Positions 53,601 to 62,887 of a stretch of DNA of 64,000 nt are shown piece after piece. Source of the stretch: Algoriphagus formosus. GTDB lineage: Bacteria; Bacteroidota; Bacteroidia; Cytophagales; Cyclobacteriaceae. The notes beneath the pieces were generated by a model. It saw nothing but the letters and a program-made list of their open reading frames with translations, had not been told where the DNA came from and made no database searches. Location of the stretch: the NCBI RefSeq assembly GCF_002807035.1, contig NZ_NIUC01000006.1:1-64000 (forward strand), in the 5' to 3' direction. The first letter of the stretch is position 1. Every line of letters starts with the position of its first letter. A program made the position numbers and the translations under genes.

Positions 53601-54684
53601 TGGGATGAATTATCAAGAGTCTAAATTAGTATTTGACCGGTTTTACCAAGTTCAAAATGCGGAAACCTCAAATTTGATTGGGAGTGGGATAGGCTTGGCC
53701 TTTTCCAAAAATATTGTGGATTTGCATCACGGAGAAATTGATTTGCAAAGTGAACCTGGCTTAGGGACCTGTATTTATTTTTCGCTGCCTATCAAAAGTA
53801 CTTCCAAACAAGGGAATCTACGAGAATCTGTATCTGAAACTTCAAAGGCAAATTCCATGGATCTGGACTTTGAGCATAGAGATGCCCTTAAGATCAATCA
53901 AGAAAACAAAGAGATCCGTATCTTAATTGCGGATGACAACGAAGATATCCGGGTTTATTTAAGATCTCTTCTCAGTGAGGAGTATGACATTTTGGAAGCA
54001 GAGGATGGGGAACAAGCCCTTGACTTGATACAAAAAGAATTTCCTGATTTGCTGATTTCAGACGTCATGATGCCTAAAATGGATGGTATTAAACTTTGCC
54101 ATGAGGTAAAAAGCCAAATCAATACCTCTCATATCCCTGTAATTCTTTTGACTGCCAGAACATCCATGGCTTATGAAATGGATGGTTTACAAACTGGAGC
54201 TGAAGATTATATCACAAAACCGTTCAATCCGGCAATTGTAAAAACCAGAGTTAAAACTATCCTTGAAAACAGGAAAAAGCTTAGAGAGTATTATTTAAAC
54301 AAGGTGCGCTTTGAGCCGGATACCAAGGAAGTATTTGAAAGTGATCTGGATGCACAGTTTATTGAAAAAGCGATTTCTTTGGTAAATACCAATTTGTTAA
54401 ATGAGAATTTTGGTATTGAAACCATGGTTGACGAGCTCTGTATGAGCCAGTCTACCTTATTTAGGAAAATAAAATCCCTCACAGGTCTATCCATCACAGC
54501 ATTTATTCGATCTGTCAAATTAAAAAAAGGAGCCCAACTCATATTACAGACTGATTACAAATTGAGTCAGGTAGCATATGAAGTGGGCTTTAACGACTAC
54601 AAGTATTTCAAAAAATCATTCCAGCAACAATTTGGATGCCTTCCGTCTGATTACAAATCATTGATTCTTCAAAAAGCTGAATAG
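50659..54684 (+). CDS. Hybrid two-component system regulator (HTCS)
   Basis: The 1341-residue protein has a signal peptide, then a periplasmic sensor of about fourteen two-bladed propeller repeats (Reg_prop; WIGTKEGGLSVMN, WLGTSHGGVLIL) and a Y_Y_Y domain (about 700-765). One membrane helix (about 775-795) leads to the histidine kinase with His833 in NISHEFRTPLTLIL and ATPase box DNGIGM. A receiver follows with Asp1135 in LLISDVMMPKMDG, and an AraC-type helix-turn-helix (about 1240-1341; LCMSQSTLFRKIKSL, VAYEVGFNDYKYFKK). Such regulators sense an oligosaccharide in the periplasm and switch on the adjacent locus. The ATG at 50659 is in frame with the signal peptide. Confidence 0.95.
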   Translation: MRSLLLFLVALLLLHSVSAKQVEPSQEEFSIDVLNVRKGLLSNFVTKVVSDENNLKFFATEGGISKFDGYSFTDFRPGEEYPGLENENIEILYKDNSNKIWIGTKEGGLSVMNTQKQTIRNMNHVFSSLTDKKLRVISIQEDGDGKIWVGTWSSGLFVLDPFNELITQHFPFEQPVYNIIKDRYDNIWFLAGNGLNKFDPSEKRRIRYQTKSIYYNLAEDTLRNKIWLIGNKGKIVALGNFDYELQSLEEELLPLQASYVKSLAIDNKNRIWLGSWGDGLYISDPNAKNFRKINTNPQGGGLDNINYSIILSIDIDENGVAWLGTSHGGVLILYPNKGFEISRIVDSGPIPDFNITSFFKDSQGNSYKGTLTKGVFTDQNLNDFSRLREVIPSRINCFFESEQDLYIGTGQGLYIVKNKNFNQIEKHFKNQKITAVHVDRKNRLWLGTQQLGLKMMDSTQNLESSTWIIFSESSSEHPLTNNRISQIKESESGEIWLGTYSGINKYDEQSGNFIPQEQLTTSSLPPSIINDMHLIENFFYLGTPKGILVLKRAGSMLEVVESFDRSSGLTNDFICAIEDDLEGNLWISTTTTLTKFNPSQKTFINYDREDGVMINSFHIGASFKDSKGLLFFGGSNGLISFDPSKISEQIEVPEVVLTKLIVNNKSLNVGDEVGGKVILDNSIENTQKIELDYSQNHLSLTFTVNDFLGPDNIFYSYKLKGLQDEWVTLGSTNQISFTGLRWGDYELLLRASRNNQDWSPERSLLIQIDSPPWLTWWAFLAYFLLVSAILFLIRYVTARQARLEAELRIIQIEKEKDHELSEAKITFFTNISHEFRTPLTLILSPITELLSNFDLKDSVKEKLLLVESNGKRMLDLINQLLDFRKSEHGLLKLNLTHSDFIGFVREVYLSFKGLAIKKQISYDLETEIDSLYLEFDRSQMEIVICNLLSNAFKYTKVGGEIKLSICCLEDSVRVSVKDNGIGMNYQESKLVFDRFYQVQNAETSNLIGSGIGLAFSKNIVDLHHGEIDLQSEPGLGTCIYFSLPIKSTSKQGNLRESVSETSKANSMDLDFEHRDALKINQENKEIRILIADDNEDIRVYLRSLLSEEYDILEAEDGEQALDLIQKEFPDLLISDVMMPKMDGIKLCHEVKSQINTSHIPVILLTARTSMAYEMDGLQTGAEDYITKPFNPAIVKTRVKTILENRKKLREYYLNKVRFEPDTKEVFESDLDAQFIEKAISLVNTNLLNENFGIETMVDELCMSQSTLFRKIKSLTGLSITAFIRSVKLKKGAQLILQTDYKLSQVAYEVGFNDYKYFKKSFQQQFGCLPSDYKSLILQKAE

Positions 54685-54695
54685 TCCCGCGAAAG

Positions 54696-54718
54696 CACCT
54701 GTAAAGGTGATTTTTTTT
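54696..54718 (+). terminator. Terminator after the regulator gene
   Basis: cacct (54696-54700) and aggtg (54705-54709) pair around a gtaa loop, followed by A and eight T (54711-54718). The stem is short but the T run is strong. It lies 12 bases behind the stop codon. Confidence 0.7.
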
Positions 54719-54730
54719 ATATCTGAATGA

Positions 54731-54756
54731 TTTGCCCCCTTAGATGAATGATTCAT
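54731..54756 (+). promoter_or_regulatory. Candidate operator upstream of susC
   Basis: tttgcccccttagatgaatg plus attcat resembles the sequence at 50524. Here the word tgaatgat also occurs twice, at 54724-54731 and 54745-54752, 21 bases apart (two helical turns), as is common for AraC-type sites. It lies about 75-105 bases before the susC start. Confidence 0.35.
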
Positions 54757-54828
54757 ACCTCAATAAATCACTGGTTAAAAATCAAATTTGATTGAATTTA
54801 ATCAGTAACAACCCAAAATTTCCCTTTC

Positions 54829-57800
54829 ATGCATAAAAATTATACCCAACATCTCAGACAAAGACTGAGATCACGATTGGGGTCTAAAACTGCAAGATGT
54901 CTACTTTTCTTTGGTGTCTTCCTTCTTAGCTTCTCAATCAGTACAGCTAGGCAAAACGCCCAAACAGTAACTGGTACAGTGAGCTCATCCTCAGATAATA
55001 CACCTATTCCTGGAGTGGTTGTCCTAGTCAAAGGAACAAGTCGAGGAACAGTCACGGATATTGACGGAAAATATTCTATTTCTGTAACCAATCCAGAATC
55101 AGTACTCATTTTCAGTCTGATTGGTTATACGAGCCAGGAAGTTCAGGTGGGGAATCAATCGGTAATTGATATTTCACTTGCAGAATCTGAAGAACTCTTA
55201 GAAGAGGTAGTGGTAGTAGGATATGGAGAGCAGAAAAAGTTGAACCTCACGGGTTCTGTAGAAACTGTTCGCTTTGAAGATGCGGTCAATCAACCTGTGA
55301 CCAATTCTGCACAGCTGATGTATGGAAAATTCTCCGGAGTACAATTAACGCAATCTACAGGGCTTCCAGGTTCTGATGGTTCTTCTATCGTGATTCGGGG
55401 AATAGGCACTTTTGGAGGTGCTAATCCATTGGTAGTGATTGATAATATCCAATATGAAGGCTTAGCAGAATTTAACAATTTGGCACCTTCGGATATTGAA
55501 AGTATATCCGTATTGAAAGATGCATCTGCTTCGGCCATCTACGGGGCACGAGGTGCCAATGGAGTCTTGGTGGTGACTACTAAAAAGGGAACAAAAGGTA
55601 AGTTTTCAGTTGATTACAATAATTATTTTGGTTCCCAGCAAGTGACTGTAGTGCCTGAGTATTTGGATGCCGTGAATTATGCACTACTCCGTAATGAACG
55701 GGATAGGAATAACAATGGGCCAGATGCTCCTTTGAGATTTTCTGAAGAAAATATTGAGGCAATCCGGAACGGGACTGATCCCGATCAATTTGCCAACACT
55801 AATTGGGCTGATGTCGCCTTGAGAAATGCCCCGATACAAAATCACTACTTATCCTTTAGCGGAGGAACAGATAAAACCACCTTTAGATTATCCCTTGGAT
55901 ATCTTAATCAAGAAGCAGTAGTTCGCGGAAAGTTTAAATCAGATAGATACAACCTAGGTATAAATCTAAGTGTCAAGCCAAATGAATGGTTAACTGTCAC
56001 AAATGTAACCAATGCATATTGGTCCCGATTTGTAGGGCCAAGTGGTGGAGCAGGAGCTATTACAGGGGAAACAGGGATAATTAATCAATTTCAGCGATCT
56101 TCTCCCGTGGTTCCTGTTAGGTATTCAAACGGTGAACTTGCAATTGTAGATGGAGCCTATGAGAATGTAAACTTCTCTTATCCGATTAATAACGTTTTGC
56201 TCACCGGTACCTATGGTGACCATTCCCGCGATAACATCAACATAAGCGAACGAATAGGCTTATCCGCAAAAATTACAGAAGGGTTATTTTTCGAAACCAG
56301 TGGAAGTGCGATTATTAATTTTGCCAATATTTCCAATTTTCAGCCTACTCTCACCCAAAGGGATTGGGAAGGAAATATTGTCCAACAAAGAGATCTCAAT
56401 GACCTAAACAATAACTTAAACTTCAACTACCGATTGTTGAATGAAAATATTTTGAGATATAATTTCAGTTTTGATGACTCTCACAATATTGGATTTTTAT
56501 TGGGGCATTCGATTATCTATGATAAGGTTGATGGATTTTCAGGCTCCCTTCAGGGGTTCCCTTCTGATGCGATTCAAGAATTTAATGGTGGAGGCGTACT
56601 AAATCCTTCCGTTTCAGGTGGAGCATCAGAAGAAGCCTGGCAATCCTTTTTCGCAAGGGTCAATTACAATTATCAAGAGAAGTATTTATTCGAAGCTAAT
56701 GTCAGAAGAGATGGCTCTTCCAAATTTGGTGCTGCAAACCGATACGGAACTTTCCCTTCCTTATCCGCAGGCTGGAATATTGGAAGGGAGGCATTCCTCG
56801 AAGGTTCAGAGACGCTGACAGAATTGAAGCTTAGGGCAAGCTGGGGAATAAGTGGAAATGACCGAATCGGAAATTATATTTTTGAGCAAACGTATAATAC
56901 GGGACTTGACTATCACTTGGGGCAGGATGTGATCGTGCCTGCTGTTGCTTTGACAGCCTTGGCAAACCCGCTCATCACATGGGAAACAATTGAGCAGTAC
57001 AATATCGGGTTGGATGCTTCTTTTTTCAGTAACAAGCTAGGGCTTACTACCGATTACTTTAAGAGAATTAGTTCTGACATTCTTTATACCAATTTTCCAA
57101 TCCCCAATACGATTGGGGTCACTAATCTGGCAGCTCAAAACGCCGCAGGAATGGAGAATAGTGGGGTAGAACTTGCGGTGAATTATCGAGAGATTATCGG
57201 TAAGCTTAAATTAAATGTTTCTGCAAATGTGACAAGGATGGCAGATAACCGGGTTACTGACCTTGGTCCTGGTGGAGAGGAGACTATCGGAGGACAAACC
57301 ATCATTCGAATTGGCGTTCCTTTTAATTCCTATTTCGGGTATGTTGTTGAAGGCGTATTCCAATCTCAAGAGGAAGTAGATAATGCTCCTCAGCAATTTG
57401 GTAGTAATCTGACTGCGCCAGGAGATTTACGATATGCGGATATTTCAGGACCTGAAGGCGAGCCTGATGGATTGGTAAATGCTTTTGACAGGACAGTTAT
57501 CGGAAACCCATTTCCACGTTGGATCTATGGGTTCAACGCCAACCTTTCTTTAAAGGGTTTTGATTTAAACATGGTATTTCAGGGAGTTGGTCGTGTTGAT
57601 CGTATCCTCGATAGTAATGGTCAAACACCTATGGAAGGAGATAGAAATAATGCATTATCTTATTGGATAGACCGCTGGACGCCGGAAAACCCCTCACAAA
57701 CACTTCCAAGGCTAGGAGGAGTGAACAATGCTGTAACCTCTACTTTCTATGTCCAAGACATGTCCTACTTGAGGTTAAGAAATATTGAATTGGGATACAC

Positions 57801-57984
57801 ACTTCCAACTTCCATTTCTCAAAAAGTCTTGCTTCAAAAAGCCAGAGTTTTTATAAGTGGCCAAAATCTTCTGACGTTCACCAAAGTGCGAAATTTTGAC
57901 CCTGAAAGACAAAGAGGAGGAGCGACTGATCTTACCACACCTCTATACAAAGTGATTTCTGCTGGTATCAATATCAAATTCTAA
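54829..57984 (+). CDS. susC: SusC/RagA-family TonB-dependent outer-membrane transporter
   Basis: The 1051-residue protein has an extended basic N-terminus and signal peptide (about 1-41). A carboxypeptidase-like regulatory domain follows (about 45-130; VTGTVSSSSDNTPIPGVVVL), then the LLEEVVVVGYGEQKK link, the plug domain (about 145-260; DASASAIYGARGANGVLVVT) and a 22-strand-type barrel ending in GINIKF. It imports oligosaccharides with the SusD partner, powered by TonB. The length is normal for the family. The first ATG is kept because the signal peptide hydrophobic core (CLLFFGVFLLSFSIS) follows in frame. Confidence 0.95.
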   Translation: MHKNYTQHLRQRLRSRLGSKTARCLLFFGVFLLSFSISTARQNAQTVTGTVSSSSDNTPIPGVVVLVKGTSRGTVTDIDGKYSISVTNPESVLIFSLIGYTSQEVQVGNQSVIDISLAESEELLEEVVVVGYGEQKKLNLTGSVETVRFEDAVNQPVTNSAQLMYGKFSGVQLTQSTGLPGSDGSSIVIRGIGTFGGANPLVVIDNIQYEGLAEFNNLAPSDIESISVLKDASASAIYGARGANGVLVVTTKKGTKGKFSVDYNNYFGSQQVTVVPEYLDAVNYALLRNERDRNNNGPDAPLRFSEENIEAIRNGTDPDQFANTNWADVALRNAPIQNHYLSFSGGTDKTTFRLSLGYLNQEAVVRGKFKSDRYNLGINLSVKPNEWLTVTNVTNAYWSRFVGPSGGAGAITGETGIINQFQRSSPVVPVRYSNGELAIVDGAYENVNFSYPINNVLLTGTYGDHSRDNINISERIGLSAKITEGLFFETSGSAIINFANISNFQPTLTQRDWEGNIVQQRDLNDLNNNLNFNYRLLNENILRYNFSFDDSHNIGFLLGHSIIYDKVDGFSGSLQGFPSDAIQEFNGGGVLNPSVSGGASEEAWQSFFARVNYNYQEKYLFEANVRRDGSSKFGAANRYGTFPSLSAGWNIGREAFLEGSETLTELKLRASWGISGNDRIGNYIFEQTYNTGLDYHLGQDVIVPAVALTALANPLITWETIEQYNIGLDASFFSNKLGLTTDYFKRISSDILYTNFPIPNTIGVTNLAAQNAAGMENSGVELAVNYREIIGKLKLNVSANVTRMADNRVTDLGPGGEETIGGQTIIRIGVPFNSYFGYVVEGVFQSQEEVDNAPQQFGSNLTAPGDLRYADISGPEGEPDGLVNAFDRTVIGNPFPRWIYGFNANLSLKGFDLNMVFQGVGRVDRILDSNGQTPMEGDRNNALSYWIDRWTPENPSQTLPRLGGVNNAVTSTFYVQDMSYLRLRNIELGYTLPTSISQKVLLQKARVFISGQNLLTFTKVRNFDPERQRGGATDLTTPLYKVISAGINIKF

Positions 57985-57989
57985 TCGAC

Positions 57990-59525
57990 ATGAAAAAGTT
58001 TATATATATTATTTGTTTAATAGGATTGGCCTCCTGTTCTGAAGATTATCTGGAAAGAGGCTCCCTCACCCAATTAGCCGAAGGCAACTTCTGGCAAAAT
58101 GAGAAAGATGCCCTTTTGGGAATCAATGGAGTCTATGAAGTACTTCAAGATCGAGTGCTTTACAGTGGTAATTTGAATGGTATTGCCGGAATTCCTCAAC
58201 ATGATAGCTTTGCTGATAATACCTTTAATAACTTTAAGTTTGAGGGGCCGGGGATTTTCATGGAGGGAAGAGCAGACCCGGCATTCGGATTTTTTAATTC
58301 CTTTTGGACTTCACTTTACAGAGGAATAGGTAGAGCGAATGTTGCAATAGAAAATATTGAAAGAATACCTGATAGCAACATTAGTCCCGAATCCAGATCG
58401 GCACTCTCTGCCCAGGCTAGATTTCTTCGAGCTTTATTTTACTCTCACCTGGCAGTCTACTTTGAAGAAGCACCTCTTATTCAAGGAACACAGACTCTAG
58501 AAGACGCTTATGTACCCAAAAACACCTATGAAGAATTGAGAGCTTTTGTGATTTCAGAGCTCAGAATTGCTGCGGATAATTTGCCTGTGACATATCCTGC
58601 GGACCAATTTGGATATGCAACAAGAGGAGCTGCGCTTTCCTTATTGGCACGATTCGAGCTTTACAATCAAAACTATGGAGAGGTCATCAGGCTGACAAAT
58701 GAGATCATGGGGTTGGGATATTCCCTCCATCCTGACTATTCGGAGTTGTTTTCTGAGGCTGGAGAGCAGTCTTCAGAGATTATATTCTCTGTTCGATTTA
58801 TTCAGGACCAATCTAATAATGGTGAAACATTCTCTGCTACATTCTTGGGAATTCCAAAAGTGAATGTGCAACCCATGCCGAATATGGTAAACTCATATTT
58901 ATGTTTGGATGGTCTGCCTATTTCAGAATCACCGCTTTACGACCCTCAGAACAGAAAAGCAAATAGAGACCCTAGGCTAGCGGCTTCTGTCTATTTTGAG
59001 GGAGATATTTTTGTACAGCATTTGAACAGGCCCTTCAGAGGAAATACAGCAACCTCATTCGGTTTGAAAAAATATGTTAGAGATAATATCTCTGCAGAGG
59101 GTATCGATATTTTTGCAGCAGGAGGTCAGGATTTTTATGTGATTAGATATGCCGATGTCCTTCTGATGAGAGCGGAAGCTTTGGCCGAATCTGGTCAATT
59201 GAACGAGGTTTATTCCCTTTTGGATCAAATCAGAACTCGCGCGGGAATGCCAACGGTTACTGAAGTAAACGGGACAGGTCTGAGTCAAAGTGAATTGTTG
59301 GAATTGGTCAGATTGGAGCGTAGAGTTGAGTTAGCCTTTGAAGGCTTAAGGTTTATGGATATCAAAAGGTTGGGAATAGTAGAGGAAGCCTATGCTAGAG
59401 CGATGGCTGATCCTGTTGGACCTTATAATCCTCAATATAGAGGCAGACTATCAGAGGTTTTTGCAATCCCCCAATCAGAAATTGATGCTAATCCAAATTT
59501 GGTTCAAAATCCTGTTTGGAATTAA
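57990..59525 (+). CDS. susD: SusD/RagB-family surface glycan-binding lipoprotein
   Basis: The 511-residue protein has a lipoprotein signal (IGLASCSEDYLERG, lipid-bearing Cys16). The N-terminal SusD-like part includes ANVAIENIERIPD and AQARFLRALFYSHLAVYF, and the C-terminal RagB part has YADVLLMRAEALAES and LVRLERRVELAFEGLRFMDI. It forms the lid on the SusC barrel and binds substrate. The start lies 5 bases after the susC stop. Together the pair defines the locus as a polysaccharide utilisation locus. Confidence 0.95.
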   Translation: MKKFIYIICLIGLASCSEDYLERGSLTQLAEGNFWQNEKDALLGINGVYEVLQDRVLYSGNLNGIAGIPQHDSFADNTFNNFKFEGPGIFMEGRADPAFGFFNSFWTSLYRGIGRANVAIENIERIPDSNISPESRSALSAQARFLRALFYSHLAVYFEEAPLIQGTQTLEDAYVPKNTYEELRAFVISELRIAADNLPVTYPADQFGYATRGAALSLLARFELYNQNYGEVIRLTNEIMGLGYSLHPDYSELFSEAGEQSSEIIFSVRFIQDQSNNGETFSATFLGIPKVNVQPMPNMVNSYLCLDGLPISESPLYDPQNRKANRDPRLAASVYFEGDIFVQHLNRPFRGNTATSFGLKKYVRDNISAEGIDIFAAGGQDFYVIRYADVLLMRAEALAESGQLNEVYSLLDQIRTRAGMPTVTEVNGTGLSQSELLELVRLERRVELAFEGLRFMDIKRLGIVEEAYARAMADPVGPYNPQYRGRLSEVFAIPQSEIDANPNLVQNPVWN

Positions 59526-59563
59526 TTATAGAGCTAAAAAATATAGATAGATTGGTTTTTACT

Positions 59564-59583
59564 CCCTCTCAAGCTAGGGAGGG
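59564..59583 (+). terminator. Weak hairpin after susD
   Basis: ccctctc (59564-59570) pairs with gggaggg (59577-59583), one G-T pair, loop aagcta. There is no long T run behind it, so it is more likely a partial terminator or an RNA-end hairpin that lowers expression of the downstream enzymes. Confidence 0.35.
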
Positions 59584-59741
59584 GGTGATTTCCTTTCCTC
59601 TAATTTTATTAAACCGAGCTTTCCCGAAACAGAAGAGAATGACTAAAATGTCAACCAGCGGGAGGGATATTATCTGTGCTGGAATCCATTAAGATTTTTA
59701 GTCCAGGACAAATTTTGCCTTTAAAGAACAGAATTAAACAG

Positions 59742-61145
59742 ATGAAAAGATACCAATTACTGTTAGTGGTTTTCCTGACAACTATCACAGCTTGGTCACA
59801 AAGCAGATTAAGCACGGACAAACCTAATATTATCATAATCCTTACGGATGATCAAGGATATGCCGATGTGGGTTTCAACGGCAGTAAAGACATTCCTACA
59901 CCCGGAATTGATCAAATTGCAAAAAATGGAGTAGTCTTCAGCTCAGGGTATGTCTCCTTTGCAGTTTGTGGTCCTAGTAGGGCAGGATTGATTACAGGGA
60001 GGTACCAGGATAGGTTTGGTTTTTCAAGAAATCCGCTGCTGGCTCCTAAAGATTCGACTATGGGATTGCCATTGACCGAGGAAACAATGGCTGACTTACT
60101 GAAAAGAGCCGGTTACCGAACAGGTGTAATTGGAAAATGGCACTTGGGCGCACACCCAAGTTTGGTTCCCAATAAAAGAGGTTTCGATGAGTTCTACGGA
60201 TTTCTCTCCGGAGGTCATCAATATTTTCCTGAGAAATGGGACCTTCAGGATTTGTCAGAAGCCCGAAATCAATGGGATGGATATAGAACTAAATTGCTGA
60301 AAAATTATGAGCGAGTCAATGAGGAGGAGTACCTGACAGATGCGCTTTCCCGTGAAGCAGTGGACTTTGTCAAAAGAAATGCTGATCAACCCTTTTTCTT
60401 GTATTTAGCCTACAATGCTCCTCATGCACCCATGCAGGCTACCGAAAAATATCTTAGCCGATTTCCCGATATAAAGGATGAAAAAAGAAAAACTTACGCA
60501 GCAATGGTCAGTGCGGTGGATGATGGAGTAGGGGAGCTTTTGGAAATGTTGAAAACTCTCAATCTGGAAGAAAATACCTTGGTGTTTTTCCTTTCGGATA
60601 ACGGAGGTCCTACCAAGGATAATGCTTCCAGCAATTTGCCTCTAAGAGGCTTTAAGGGTGATTTTTTCGAAGGGGGAATCAGGGTTCCCTTCGCCTTACA
60701 ATGGAAAGGTCAGATTCCCTCTGGAAAGCGATTCGATGCCCCGGTTATTTCTCTGGATATTTTTGCCACTGCTGCTGCCCTGGCTAATGTCCAACCGAAA
60801 AATGAAATAGACGGAGTCAATCTTGTTCCTTTTCTCACAGGAGAAAAAGCAGGAAATCCCCATCAAGACTTGTATTGGAGAAATTACAACGTAAATCGAT
60901 TTGCCATTCGATCAGCTGGTTCCAAATTGATTGAAGAGCCAAAGAAAGCTTTGCTATTTGATTTATCAGCAGATATTTCAGAATCCAGAAATCTATTTTC
61001 TATTCAAGAAAGCTTAACTCAAAATCTTACTGAAAAGCTAAATGCTTGGAAAAAGCAATTGAAAGATCCGCTTTTCTTAGGCTTGGGAGCTGACGAAGAA
61101 TATAGCCGATTGCACCCCGATAGATTTACTCCCGATCAAAAATAA
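59742..61145 (+). CDS. S1-family sulfatase, second of the locus
   Basis: The ATG at 59742 gives 467 residues with a signal peptide (MKRYQLLLVVFLTTITAWSQ); an in-frame ATG 66 bases upstream would mask it. The metal site is NIIIILTDDQGYADVGF. The formylglycine site is Cys76 in AVCGPSRAGLITGRY. Further motifs are VIGKWHLGAH and FLSDNGGPTKDN. Substrate specificity cannot be read from the sequence; it differs clearly from the divergent sulfatase, which suggests action on a different sulfate position. Confidence 0.92.
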   Translation: MKRYQLLLVVFLTTITAWSQSRLSTDKPNIIIILTDDQGYADVGFNGSKDIPTPGIDQIAKNGVVFSSGYVSFAVCGPSRAGLITGRYQDRFGFSRNPLLAPKDSTMGLPLTEETMADLLKRAGYRTGVIGKWHLGAHPSLVPNKRGFDEFYGFLSGGHQYFPEKWDLQDLSEARNQWDGYRTKLLKNYERVNEEEYLTDALSREAVDFVKRNADQPFFLYLAYNAPHAPMQATEKYLSRFPDIKDEKRKTYAAMVSAVDDGVGELLEMLKTLNLEENTLVFFLSDNGGPTKDNASSNLPLRGFKGDFFEGGIRVPFALQWKGQIPSGKRFDAPVISLDIFATAAALANVQPKNEIDGVNLVPFLTGEKAGNPHQDLYWRNYNVNRFAIRSAGSKLIEEPKKALLFDLSADISESRNLFSIQESLTQNLTEKLNAWKKQLKDPLFLGLGADEEYSRLHPDRFTPDQK

Positions 61146-61176
61146 AAGACTAAACTAACCAGCCGATTTTCTTCAC

Positions 61177-62871
61177 ATGCAAGTTATTTCAAGAGTACTT
61201 CCCTTAATCGGAAGCTTATTATTCTTTTTGACTTTCCTTCCAGCTGCAGCCACGGATTATTACTTTCATCCGAGGTTTGGCGATGATACTAATTCAGGGC
61301 TTTCTGCGAAGCAGGCTTTTCAAAATCTTGAGAAAGTCAAAGCACTTCCCCTAAAGGCCGGAGATAGAATTTTGTTAGCTGGAGGAGAGACTTTTTTCGG
61401 CAGTCTAGAGCTTATTGGATTTAGGGGAGAAAAAAATAATCCTTTAATCATTGCCTCATTTGGAGGTTCTGAAACAGACCCTATCTCATCGAGAATTAAT
61501 GCAAAAGGGTATTTAAATGGAATTTTACTGGAGAATTCTTCTTTTGTAAAAGTTGAAAACCTGGAAATAACAGCCGAAGGATTTGGAAAACATAATTCTG
61601 TGGGCCAAATGAGAGTTGGGGTGATGATCCGTGCCTCACAAAACAAAGGAGTAAAAGGAATCACACTAAACAGATTGATCTTAAGTAGAATATTTTTTGA
61701 AAACCCAGGAGTCAAGAGAAGCTACGAAGAAACCAAATCAGCCAATGGAACCCAGAAATATGGTTGGGGTATCCGGATAATGAATCAATCCCAAGATGGG
61801 ATAATTGAAGATATTGAGATCTTAAATTCACAGATTTCAGATCTGAGCCACACCGGAATTAAGCTTACTGGGAATACGAATCATAACATCAGGAGAATTG
61901 CCATAAAAGGAAATAAAGTGTATCGAACAGGAGGTCCCGGAATTCAGATGTCCGGTGTAAAGTTTGTCTATGTGGCCGATAATGAAGTCATGTACTCCGG
62001 AAGTAATGACGATGGAAGAAAGTGGGGAAGAGGCAGTGGCTTATGGACTTGGGGATCTTCCATGGTACTTATTGAAAGAAATAAATTCATGCATGCGAAC
62101 GGTCCAGGCGATTCAGCAGGAGCGCACATAGATTTTAATTGTGACAATATCGTAATCCAATATAATCTGTCTGCTTTTAATGCAGGTGGCTTTGCTGAGA
62201 TTTTGGGAAACAACTACAACTGTGCTTATCGATATAATATTTCTGTCAATGACGGGCATAGGGTCAAAGGCGAAAATGGGGCTTTTCAGGAGGGGAAAAT
62301 ATTTTGGTTGAGTGGATATCAAGGAAATAAGAAAGAGCGAAAAGGACCTGTCAATTCTTATTTCTATAATAATACTATCTATGTCAGTGAGGGTATAGTC
62401 TCCAAAATCGCCATTGATAACCGGTCAAAAGGGATCTTAATCGCTAACAATATTTTCCATCTAACGGGTAAAACTGAACTGGTTTCGGGGGATCAATATA
62501 GGCCAGATGATGATTCTAGTCGTGAGTTGGACGATGTTTTTTTTAAAAATAATGTATTCCTCAAAGAAGGACTTTGGCCCGAAAGTGCGTTGATCCAATC
62601 AGATGATACTCTTTTTGGCGACCCACTATTTATGAAACCCGGAGGCTTGAATATGGCGGACTACACTCCCCAAAACTCTGAGTTGGTTTCTGAGGGAATT
62701 CAGATTCCATTTTTAGCAGGAGACGAGTTTGGATTGATAGAAGGACTCCAAGTGACCAAGGATATATTAGGTAATCCTATTTCGAAAAATCCAGGAATAG
62801 GAGCCATTCAGCCTTTTTCTAAAGTCCCGGAAAGTAAAAGGAATACTGATGAGAAAACTCTTATTAAATAA
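61177..62871 (+). CDS. Secreted right-handed beta-helix protein, possible polysaccharide lyase or hydrolase
   Basis: The 564-residue protein has a signal peptide (about 1-26). It opens YYFHPRFGDDTNSGLSAKQA, the usual entry of parallel beta-helix carbohydrate enzymes. The coil repeats run from about 60 to 450 (SSFVKVENLEITAEGF, HTGIKLTGNTNHNIRRIAIK, NCDNIVIQYNLSAFNAGGF), ending with a typical final piece NPGIGAIQPF. Proteins of this shape include polysaccharide lyases and some glycoside hydrolases. The catalytic type cannot be set from sequence here, but its place between two sulfatases behind susCD makes it the only candidate for backbone cleavage in the window. Confidence 0.75.
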   Translation: MQVISRVLPLIGSLLFFLTFLPAAATDYYFHPRFGDDTNSGLSAKQAFQNLEKVKALPLKAGDRILLAGGETFFGSLELIGFRGEKNNPLIIASFGGSETDPISSRINAKGYLNGILLENSSFVKVENLEITAEGFGKHNSVGQMRVGVMIRASQNKGVKGITLNRLILSRIFFENPGVKRSYEETKSANGTQKYGWGIRIMNQSQDGIIEDIEILNSQISDLSHTGIKLTGNTNHNIRRIAIKGNKVYRTGGPGIQMSGVKFVYVADNEVMYSGSNDDGRKWGRGSGLWTWGSSMVLIERNKFMHANGPGDSAGAHIDFNCDNIVIQYNLSAFNAGGFAEILGNNYNCAYRYNISVNDGHRVKGENGAFQEGKIFWLSGYQGNKKERKGPVNSYFYNNTIYVSEGIVSKIAIDNRSKGILIANNIFHLTGKTELVSGDQYRPDDDSSRELDDVFFKNNVFLKEGLWPESALIQSDDTLFGDPLFMKPGGLNMADYTPQNSELVSEGIQIPFLAGDEFGLIEGLQVTKDILGNPISKNPGIGAIQPFSKVPESKRNTDEKTLIK

Positions 62872-62887
62872 TAAACCCAGGACAAGT

